A DNA stretch of 6,066 bases from Candidatus Bathyarchaeota archaeon (GTDB lineage Archaea; Thermoproteota; Bathyarchaeia; Bathyarchaeales; Bathyarchaeaceae). The notes beneath the pieces are model-generated. The model made no database searches, had not been told where the DNA came from, and saw nothing but the letters and a program-made list of their open reading frames with translations. The DNA is taken from positions 1 through 6,066 of the forward strand of contig JAOUPL010000069.1 of assembly GCA_029879825.1 (NCBI GenBank), written 5' to 3'. The stretch's first letter is position 1. Every line of letters starts with the position of its first letter. Both the position numbers and the translations under genes were made by a program. Of this stretch, positions 1 through 5,889 are shown in pieces.

Positions 1-1236
1 AGTATGGACTCAAATAAGGTATCTTTACTCCAAAATCCGTTGAAGGGCGGAATGCCTGCAAGGGAAAATGCTCCAATGATGCTTACTATAAAGGTCACCG
101 GCATATCCTTCCTTAAGCCTCCCATGTGTTCCAGGTCGAGGGTATGTATGGCGTGCATTACTGCTCCAGCACAGAGGAACAACAGTGACTTGAAGAGGGC
201 GTGACTGACCACGTGAAATTGACTAGCAAACCAGCTGAACTCTGTTCCAATACCCAGAACCGCCATGATCATGCCTAACTGACTGATTGTAGAAAACGCT
301 AGAACCCTTTTCATGTCGGAGCTAACCAAAGCCATGGTCGCAGCGAGAAAAGCCGTAATCCCCCCGATATAAGAAATGCTCATCAACCATGGTTGAACAA
401 GGGAGAAGAGTATATAGATCCTAGCAACAAGATAGACACCCGCTTTGACCATCGTTGCAGCATGGATTAGGGCGCTCACAGGCGTCGGGCCCTCCATGGC
501 GTTTGGAAGCCATACATGTAATGGAACCTGAGCAGATTTACCGATGGCTCCGATGAACATGAACGTTGATATAGCCAACATGGGAAGTTTAGCGCCTCCA
601 GTTGCTATAACGGACTTCACTTCGAGAAAATCGAATGTTCCTGTATTTACATAGATAAGCAGTATTCCTATCAAGAGAAATATGTCGCCAATGCGTGTTA
701 CGATGAAAGCTTTCGTACCGGCCTTCACTGCATCGGATCTGCGATACCAAAACCCAATGAGAGCATAAGAGCACAAGCCAACTGTCTCCCAGAACATATA
801 CATCTGAAGAAGGTTGTTGGCCATAACTAAACCAATCATCCCACCGACGAATAGCAGCATGAAGAAATAATATCTCGGTAAGCCATCCTCGTTTGCCATA
901 TAATTCACCGAGTAAATCATGATTAACGTTCCAATGCAGGCCGCAACATTTGCCATCAGTACACTTAAGGGGTCTACGAGGACGCTGACCTTAATGTTCA
1001 CAGCCTGCATCCAACTCAGCGAGTAAAGAATTCCTTCACCGTGGGCGTTAATTACACAGGGAATTAATGAGATAGTAAACATTGAAGAAATGAGGCTAAT
1101 CAAAACCGCGTACCAACCAACGGCCCTACGGTGAATCTTCGAGATTACAGGCACGAATAAAGTTCCTATCAGAGGAAGCGCCCAACAAAGCCAAGCGGCA
1201 TACTCCGGAATAGATATGTTAGGTTTCCTCCAGCAT
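1..1236 (-). CDS. nuoL: NuoL-like proton/ion-pumping antiporter subunit, 5' part (runs off the window; start frame broken)
   Basis: This is a large antiporter-like membrane subunit of a complex I/group 4 hydrogenase membrane arm, thought to move protons or Na+. Reading the minus strand by hand, the frame is open from about 1217 to the window edge, roughly 405 codons, with many hydrophobic helices. Numbering from the ATG at 1236 with one base skipped, landmarks are DPLSVLM near 88, FWETVGLCSYALIGFW with the key TM5 Glu at 150, GKSAQVPLHVWLP with the TM7 Lys at 233, HAATMVKAG at 258-266, a His in FHVVSHALFKSLLFL, and GIPPFNGFWSKD close to the edge. These are hallmark Nuo5/NuoL residues. The C-terminal part, including any lateral helix, lies outside the window. 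The start is problematic: ATGs at 1243 and 1236 are both out of the main frame, while an in-frame TAA at 1257-1259 closes the frame upstream. It directly follows nuoK. Family assignment is secure; the exact start is not. Confidence 0.93.
1219..1231 (-). other. Possible +1 frameshift site, or one-base error, at the 5' end of nuoL
   Basis: On the minus strand the order is GGAGG (1231-1227), a two-base spacer, ACC (1224-1222), the stop TAA (1221-1219), then C. The ATG at 1236 reads MLEET and then meets this TAA. Skipping a single T at 1221 continues as NISIPEYAAWLCWALPLIG, an ordinary NuoL N terminus. An internal Shine-Dalgarno just upstream of a sense codon followed by a stop is the layout of the prfB (RF2) programmed +1 frameshift. 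A tRNA-Thr moving from ACC to CCT could keep two of three pairs. A simple indel error in the read or assembly, or a non-standard start codon (ATA at 1217 or ATT at 1211), explains the sequence equally well or better. Confidence 0.4.
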
Positions 1237-1246
1237 TTGACATTTG

Positions 1247-1253
1247 CCTCCTT
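1247..1253 (-). promoter_or_regulatory. Strong ribosome binding site upstream of nuoL
   Basis: The minus strand reads AAGGAGG between the nuoK stop and the nuoL start region. It is 3 bases before the ATG at 1243 and 10 bases before the ATG at 1236. The reading from 1243 gives an unrelated peptide of about 24 codons, while the reading from 1236 joins the NuoL frame after one skipped base. The site therefore favours 1236 as the biological start if the +1 step or an indel is accepted. Confidence 0.6.
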
Positions 1254-1262
1254 CTGTTAGCT

Positions 1263-1553
1263 TTACTCCTTCAGCTCCGACAGCTCTGTGACGTCTAGAA
1301 TTTTTAGTTTGCGATAAACGACCACGGCAAGTGCAAGAGCCACAGCCGTCATACACGAGTCAACGGATAAGGCCAATATCATAAAAGTTTGACCGAGAGA
1401 ATCATTCATCAGCGAAGCGAACACAACGAAGTTCATTGACGCTGCTATGGTGATCAGCTCTATCGATATTAGCACCTTTATCAAATCATGCTTTGTCACT
1501 AAACCGTATATTCCGATCGCCAGAAGCGTCACAGAAAGAATTATGTAATCCAT
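1263..1553 (-). CDS. nuoK: NuoK-like membrane subunit
   Basis: Small membrane-arm subunit of 96 residues with three predicted helices (about 2-20, 26-49, 56-80), matching the family's usual length of around 100. In complex I and Fpo, NuoK carries two buried glutamates in the central proton path. The first is present as E32 in ISIELI. At the second, an ungapped alignment on GQ...ILAxS places M68 where E. coli NuoK has E72, with D65 one helical turn earlier. That part (LSVDSCMTAVALALAVVVYR) looks as much like MrpC/hydrogenase relatives as like complex I. The start ATG is preceded by GGAG at 5 bases and follows the nuoJ stop by one base, so translation is probably coupled. NuoL follows immediately downstream. 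Confidence 0.93.
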   Translation of the reverse strand: MDYIILSVTLLAIGIYGLVTKHDLIKVLISIELITIAASMNFVVFASLMNDSLGQTFMILALSVDSCMTAVALALAVVVYRKLKILDVTELSELKE

Positions 1554-1554
1554 C

Positions 1555-2031
1555 TTAGCTCCGCCTTCGTTCTTCCTTCAAAAGAAACACTATGCCGAGC
1601 GCGATCGTCAAGATGACTAAACCTTGAGCGATAGCATCAATAGCCCTTAACTCCCACAAAGCTGTGGAGAGTGAAAAGCTGGTTGAACGCGCAAATGTTT
1701 TTGTCTGTTCGGTGCCTAATATACATGGAATTGAAAGCAGGATAGAAGCCACTAAGCCTAAAAGCTTCTTCTTGAGTGATGTGGTTGTGCCGCTTTTCGT
1801 TGTTAGCGTTTCGCCTGCAAGAAAGAAGATCGCTACGGTTCCCGTACCTATTGCCAACTGGAAGATGGCGGCGAAGGGAGCGTTTAGACTGAAGTAGAAG
1901 GTGGACAGAACGATGAGCATGGTGGCCAGTGACAGAACGGCATACACGGTTTCTTCCAAGTATATCGCAAAAAAAGCAGAGGCCACGAGACCTACAACCA
2001 AAACTGTTTCAAGTAACATATTGTGCATCAT
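1555..2031 (-). CDS. nuoJ: NuoJ-like membrane subunit
   Basis: Membrane subunit of 158 residues with about five hydrophobic helices (6-24, 27-47, 50-73, 88-104, 130-151), the usual NuoJ/FpoJ arrangement. Both FpoJ halves seem to be in one protein: an N-terminal part with LNAPFAAIFQLAIGTGT (49-65) and a C-terminal part with IDAIAQGLVILT (131-142), near a typical FpoJ ending. The TM3 segment that in complex I reads like YAGAVMVLF with a conserved Tyr here reads IGTGTVAIFF with no Tyr, which resembles the MbhD/MrpA C-terminal 'GAG' segment. Its ATG overlaps the nuoI stop as ATGA, followed by a second in-frame ATG. AAGGA abuts the first ATG, so initiation at the second ATG (2028) or at Met5 (2019) is possible. 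It should sit between NuoH and NuoK at the junction of the membrane arm. Confidence 0.9.
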   Translation of the reverse strand: MMHNMLLETVLVVGLVASAFFAIYLEETVYAVLSLATMLIVLSTFYFSLNAPFAAIFQLAIGTGTVAIFFLAGETLTTKSGTTTSLKKKLLGLVASILLSIPCILGTEQTKTFARSTSFSLSTALWELRAIDAIAQGLVILTIALGIVFLLKEERRRS

Positions 2032-2420
2032 TCCTTTGTAGTGACTGGCTGCTGTGGAATGAATTCCTCTGGCTTTACCAGCAGTCCTTCTTTATCGGTT
2101 GTTGACAACTCAAAGACCGTCGACAACCTTATCGCGTCCCTTGGGCAACTTTCCGCGCATTGATAGCAGAATATGCAACGGTCAAGGTAAAACATAGGCA
2201 TCCTTTTACCAGATACCTCCACGAGTTCTATTGCCTTTGATGGACAATCCCGCTCGCATAAACCACAACTGATACACTTCTCCGGATCAAGGATGTGTCT
2301 ACCGCGAAAGCCTTCAGGAACCTCCACCCTGACAGCGGGGTATTCGCGAGTGAAGGGTTTCTTGAAGATGGAAGAGGCTATATCCCTTATCATTGACGGC
2401 AGTTTCATTTTGTTGGCCAT
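2028..2420 (-). CDS. nuoI: NuoI-like 2x[4Fe-4S] ferredoxin subunit
   Basis: Electron-transfer subunit of 130 residues with two classic [4Fe-4S] motifs: CISCGLCERDCP (Cys 49, 52, 55, 59) and CIFCYQCAESCP (Cys 82, 85, 88, 92). The N-terminal stretch before the first cluster, with KKPFTREYP and a GFRGRHILD segment, is the membrane-facing NuoI/FpoI/HycF type, distinct from free ferredoxins. It should carry electrons from the external donor (ferredoxin or an F420 module) to the NuoB cluster. The ATG at 2420 is preceded by AGGAGG that overlaps the nuoH TAG, 11 bases separating the two genes. Its TGA overlaps the nuoJ ATG. No catalytic cysteine is missing and the length is normal for archaeal homologues. 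Confidence 0.96.
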   Translation of the reverse strand: MANKMKLPSMIRDIASSIFKKPFTREYPAVRVEVPEGFRGRHILDPEKCISCGLCERDCPSKAIELVEVSGKRMPMFYLDRCIFCYQCAESCPRDAIRLSTVFELSTTDKEGLLVKPEEFIPQQPVTTKE

Positions 2421-2431
2421 GTCTCTTCCTC

Positions 2432-3424
2432 CTAACTCACTATTGACCGAAGTAAGGGTTCACAGGTGATAGTTAAAGCAAGGGACAATATGGCGAGGGG
2501 TATTAAAATCTTCCAATTCGAATGGACGACTTGGTCTATGCGCAACCTGGCGCTTACATTACCTATATACTCCAAAATGAATATTACCCCAAGTGTCTTC
2601 GCCACAAACCAAATAGCACCCCACATTTCTTTTGGGCCAAACAGCACCGGCCCAAAGGGGCCTCCTAAGAATAACTCGGTTACAAGGGCAGCGCCAATCA
2701 AAAATTGGAAATCCTCTGAAAGCTTTATGAAGGCCAGTTTCCTACCGCTGAACTCCGTTTCGTAGCCACCTACAATTTCGGTTTCTGCATGGGGTATGTC
2801 AAAAGGATCTTTCTCTAACTCAGCTTGAAGCGTTATTATGAATAACGCAAAAGACCAGGGGATCAAGAGGGCGAAGGGTATGGCTTGTTTCGCCGCTATA
2901 GCTACAAAGGATAGACTCTTTGCGAGAAACGCTGGACATAACGCGAGTATTATCACGGGTATATCGTATCCAAGGAACTGGGTCAGAATCCTAGTTGCAC
3001 CTATCCCACTGTACGGATTTGTCGAGGACCATCCAGATAGAAACAGCGCAAAGTTGGCGATGGTTATCAGGACTATGACTAGTATTAGGTCTCCCTCGAA
3101 ACTCGAGTTCAAAATAACGTTTGAGCCGTCTATCGGTATGTAAAACATGGCGAAGACAAACAGGGAAAAAGCAAGAACAGGGGTCAGTGTGAACAGCAAC
3201 TTATTTACCTGCCTCGGGATTACGTCTTCCTTCGTCAGCAACTTTATGTAGTCGGCGACTGGTTGAAGAATGCCTAGGGGACCAGTGTAGGTGGGGCCCA
3301 TCCTGTTCTGCATGCGGGCTGCTACTTTTCGCTCAAACCAGTCAAAAAATAGCGCAAGTGCCAAAAGGAAGATAAAACCAGGGAAGATTAAGGCTCTTGC
3401 AATCAAGGTCAAGTCTATGGGCAT
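2432..3424 (-). CDS. nuoH: NuoH-like membrane anchor / ion channel subunit
   Basis: Integral membrane subunit of 330 residues with about eight helices, the normal NuoH length. In complex I it links the redox arm to the pump modules and forms part of the quinone cavity; in group 4 hydrogenases its homologue anchors the hydrogenase. Diagnostic motifs are ERKVAARMQNRMGPT near 31-45, GPLGILQPVADYIKLL at 48-63, GWSSTNPYSGIGATR at 131-145, and the acidic cytoplasmic loop ELEKDPFDIPHAETEIVGGY at 202-221. R and D in RLRIDQ near 293-298 also match the family. The start ATG lies behind TAGGTGATTTAA, so the Shine-Dalgarno overlaps the nuoCD stop. It is followed by nuoI with an 11-base gap. Confidence 0.96.
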   Translation of the reverse strand: MPIDLTLIARALIFPGFIFLLALALFFDWFERKVAARMQNRMGPTYTGPLGILQPVADYIKLLTKEDVIPRQVNKLLFTLTPVLAFSLFVFAMFYIPIDGSNVILNSSFEGDLILVIVLITIANFALFLSGWSSTNPYSGIGATRILTQFLGYDIPVIILALCPAFLAKSLSFVAIAAKQAIPFALLIPWSFALFIITLQAELEKDPFDIPHAETEIVGGYETEFSGRKLAFIKLSEDFQFLIGAALVTELFLGGPFGPVLFGPKEMWGAIWFVAKTLGVIFILEYIGNVSARLRIDQVVHSNWKILIPLAILSLALTITCEPLLRSIVS

Positions 3425-3433
3425 TTAAATCAC

Positions 3434-5098
3434 CTATTTCGCTTTTTTAGGCTTTATTTCCTCCAAGCTCCAATACCATCTCCGATCGTTTTGAGTGTCT
3501 AGAAATACCATGCGATCCGTGCAAGAGAAACACGGATCTAAACTTCCGAGTACCGCAGGTATGTCAGCAACGTAGCCGCCCCTGATCATCGTTGGGAAAG
3601 ATATTATGTTCGCCAGCGTTGGAGATCTGATTTTGACCCTGTAAGGATAGGCGGTTCCGTCACTCTTAACGTAATGTATGAGTTCACCCCTCGGAGCCTC
3701 AACACGGCCAACGGCCTCACCCTCCGGTTGCCTTCTAGGAACCCTAACCCGGAAGCGGCCGCTTGGAAGGTGCTCAAGCGCGTAGATTACGATGTCTATG
3801 CTTTCTAGAACCTCCTCAGCTCGAACCATCAGTCGCGCCCAGGAATCACATTCCTTGTAACTTATTACGTTGAAAGGGATTTCTTCATACGCTGCGTAAG
3901 CGTCATCTTTCCTAACATCCATATCTATTCCTGAACCCCTTGCAACGGGACCTGCCACGCAAAGCTTCAGAGCATCGGATTTGCTCAGCACCCCAACTCC
4001 CTCTGTTCTAAGCCTTAATGTCGGGTCTTCTTTGAATACAACCTTGTAAAAATTCGCCCTTTTCTTGACCTCCTCAAGGGTCTTTTTGATCTTCCCAGCT
4101 GCATTCGGATCTAAGTCTCGTCTCACGCCGCCAATTGTGTTGAACGCGGTCATCAACCGGTTTCCAGTTATCATTTCGATTAAATCCATTATGGGCTCGC
4201 GATCACGCCAAACATGCTGGAATAACGCTTCATACCCGAGTAAGAGACCTGCTACGCCTAGCAATAAGAGATGACTGTGAATCCTGTTCAATTCGTGCAC
4301 TATTGTGCGCAGGTACAGGGCTCTTGGCGGGACATCAATGCCTCCGATGTCTTCAACAGCTTGACTGAAGCAAGTGGTGTGCGCTGCGTTGCATATACCG
4401 CAAACCCTTTCGACCAAATGCACGTCTTGGAAGAACATGAGATGTTCAGCTGCCTTTTCAATTCCTCTATGAACATATCCAAGACGGGGTTCGACATCCA
4501 CGACCACTTCGCCATCAACCTTGAAAGAGAATCTTTCGGGCTCATGCAAAGCTGGGTGTTGAGGTCCCACGACAACGTTTACGATCGACGTTGCCTCTTT
4601 GAGTTCTCCTCCGTTTGTTTCTGAATTTTTCTCAGAATCAGAAACACCACTTTTTACATCTTGCGGTTTCCAGTCTTTTCTAAGAGGATAGGCCCCCTTG
4701 GGCCAATTATCCGGCAACAGCAACCTTTTCAGGTTCGGGTGTCCTTCAAACATAACCCCTAAAAGGTCGAAGACCTCCCTCTCATAAAAAGCTGCGCCGG
4801 GTAGGAGGTCTGTTATCGTCTTAATCCGAGGTTTTTCCTTAGGAACTCTGTTCTTGATGGTTACTGCTCCACCACATCGCATGTGGTAGTTTAACTCTAT
4901 TTCGCTTCCCAGATCTGTTCCGGTGATCGTAGAAATCCCTGTTTGTTCATACTGTTTCAAGAGCAACGAGATTGCGTCTCTGTGGCACCCAAGCTTCACA
5001 AGAATGTAGGCTCTCCTCGGCTTAGGCGTCTTGCACTCAAGAACGTCATTTCCCAAATTGTCTTTGAGAATGCTTACGGCCTCTTCAAACATTGCCAT
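3434..5098 (-). CDS. nuoCD: Fused NuoC-NuoD-like [NiFe] hydrogenase large subunit (group 4 type)
   Basis: A 554-residue fusion. Residues about 1-145 are a NuoC/HycE N-terminal domain, with AAFYEREVFDLLGVMFEGHP at 102-121 and LRKDW at 139-143. Residues about 147-170 are a polar linker. Residues about 171-554 are a NuoD/hydrogenase large-subunit domain starting near GPQHPALHEP. Both nickel-site motifs are intact: L1 RVCGICNAAH (C233, C236, H240) and L2 DPCFSCTDR (C523, C526, R529). Complex I NuoD lacks these cysteines, whereas HycE/Mbh-type group 4 hydrogenases keep them. The domain order and length match HycE (about 569 residues). Twenty-five residues follow R529 and may be a cleaved maturation peptide, as in HycE. 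The predicted reaction is 2H+ + 2e- to H2, reversible, coupled to ion transport by the membrane subunits. The ATG lies three bases after the nuoB TAG, with GAAGG upstream. Confidence 0.93.
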   Translation of the reverse strand: MAMFEEAVSILKDNLGNDVLECKTPKPRRAYILVKLGCHRDAISLLLKQYEQTGISTITGTDLGSEIELNYHMRCGGAVTIKNRVPKEKPRIKTITDLLPGAAFYEREVFDLLGVMFEGHPNLKRLLLPDNWPKGAYPLRKDWKPQDVKSGVSDSEKNSETNGGELKEATSIVNVVVGPQHPALHEPERFSFKVDGEVVVDVEPRLGYVHRGIEKAAEHLMFFQDVHLVERVCGICNAAHTTCFSQAVEDIGGIDVPPRALYLRTIVHELNRIHSHLLLLGVAGLLLGYEALFQHVWRDREPIMDLIEMITGNRLMTAFNTIGGVRRDLDPNAAGKIKKTLEEVKKRANFYKVVFKEDPTLRLRTEGVGVLSKSDALKLCVAGPVARGSGIDMDVRKDDAYAAYEEIPFNVISYKECDSWARLMVRAEEVLESIDIVIYALEHLPSGRFRVRVPRRQPEGEAVGRVEAPRGELIHYVKSDGTAYPYRVKIRSPTLANIISFPTMIRGGYVADIPAVLGSLDPCFSCTDRMVFLDTQNDRRWYWSLEEIKPKKAK

Positions 5099-5101
5099 GA
5101 T

Positions 5102-5512
5102 CTACGCCTTCAGCTTCTCAAGCAGTTTTATAACTCCTTGTAGTATTGCTTCCGGTTTCGGGGGACAGCCCGGAACATACACGTCAACCGGAATCACTTC
5201 GTCGAGACGCTTATACACGCCGTAACAGTCCCTGAACACGCCGCCGGAACAGGCGCATGCTCCGATGGCCACCACAAATTTTGGAGAAGGCATTTGCTGA
5301 TAAATGACCCTGAGTCTCGGCGCACACTGCTTCGTCACAGGTCCAGTTACCATGAGTACATCCGCGTGCCTTGGCGAAGGTTGAAGCAACACGCCGAAGC
5401 GTTCAACATCGTATCTCGGCGTTAACAAGGCTACAACTTCAATGTCGCATCCATTGCATGCTCCCGTGTTAAAGTGAAGCAACCACGGTGATCTTATCCT
5501 TGCCCATTTCAT
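5102..5512 (-). CDS. nuoB: NuoB-like group 4 [NiFe] hydrogenase small subunit
   Basis: Small redox subunit of 136 residues holding one [4Fe-4S] cluster next to the active site. Likely ligands are C19 and C22 in NTGACNGCDIE, C86 in AIGACACSGG, and C116 in VPGCPP. The CNGC spacing, with TPRYDVERFG and PRHADVLMVTGPV after it, is the group 4 hydrogenase form (HycG/MbhJ); complex I NuoB has adjacent cysteines (CC-x-x-E) instead. Length and single-cluster content fit that group, not the larger cyanobacterial or soluble hydrogenase small subunits. I chose the ATG at 5512; a TTG one codon upstream (5515) is less likely. An AGG lies a few bases before it, a weak ribosome site. It lies 20 bases downstream of nuoA and 3 bases before nuoCD, consistent with a tightly packed unit making one complex. 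Confidence 0.95.
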   Translation of the reverse strand: MKWARIRSPWLLHFNTGACNGCDIEVVALLTPRYDVERFGVLLQPSPRHADVLMVTGPVTKQCAPRLRVIYQQMPSPKFVVAIGACACSGGVFRDCYGVYKRLDEVIPVDVYVPGCPPKPEAILQGVIKLLEKLKA

Positions 5513-5532
5513 CAAACCTACATTAGGCGTCG

Positions 5533-5853
5533 TTAGTCGCCTCCCAGAAGCAGAAGGGTTGCCATCGCAATAGTGAACAAATACACAAGTAAAGGTAAAG
5601 GATTCATCGTATCCACGACTAGGGCCGCAAACGCCATTATTAACACGGAAGAATCGATGATAACAAAGTATATGAGATACTTGTACAGAGTAACAGTGAT
5701 TTTCACCTTCTTAGGGCGCATTCTTTCTCCACATGTGTACATCAAGATTTTGTCTTCGGTTTTGTGCGGTTTAGGTGCCCAATGTCTACCCAATAAATAG
5801 ATTGCCGACGACACAGCCAATATTAATAGAAAGACAATTATTGACTCAACCAT
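5533..5853 (-). CDS. nuoA: NuoA-like membrane subunit
   Basis: Three-helix membrane protein of 106 residues from the ATG at 5853. Helix one is about 3-21. The loop has MYTCGERMRPKK with the family Cys at 41, in the position of the NuoA 'ECG' loop that flanks the quinone cavity in complex I. Helices two and three follow at about 56-80 and 87-103. In complex I the second helix has FDVE with two acidic residues; here the aligned IDSS keeps D67 but replaces the Glu with Ser69. A GTG start at 5877 would add eight mostly basic residues; I prefer the ATG since the sequence then begins with a typical short NuoA N terminus. Most described group 4 hydrogenases lack a recognisable NuoA, so its presence supports a complex I-like membrane arm. 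NuoB follows 20 bases later. Confidence 0.85.
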   Translation of the reverse strand: MVESIIVFLLILAVSSAIYLLGRHWAPKPHKTEDKILMYTCGERMRPKKVKITVTLYKYLIYFVIIDSSVLIMAFAALVVDTMNPLPLLVYLFTIAMATLLLLGGD

Positions 5854-5889
5854 CGAATCTTTGCGCCTTCTTCGCACTTTACGATTGCT

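Noticed and set aside
4..204. Plus-strand open frame of 66 codons.
   Set aside because: It lies opposite the conserved NuoL helices and has no recognisable protein pattern; all convincing genes are on the minus strand.
589..774. Minus-strand ORF of 61 codons.
   Set aside because: It is in another frame inside the nuoL coding region, which translates continuously into conserved NuoL motifs there.
1219..1243. nuoL as a true pseudogene because of the early stop.
   Set aside because: The remaining frame of about 400 codons has no stop and keeps every key NuoL residue, so recent decay is unlikely; an indel error, frameshift or unusual start fits better.
4300..4575. Minus-strand ORF of 91 codons inside nuoCD.
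   Set aside because: It overlaps the L1 active-site region in a different frame and shows no family signature; it is a shadow of the large subunit.
3434..5515. Calling the cluster ordinary complex I (NADH or F420H2 dehydrogenase) from its gene order.
   Set aside because: The four nickel-ligand cysteines, the CNGC small subunit and the absence of NuoEFG between D and H argue for a group 4 [NiFe] hydrogenase core.
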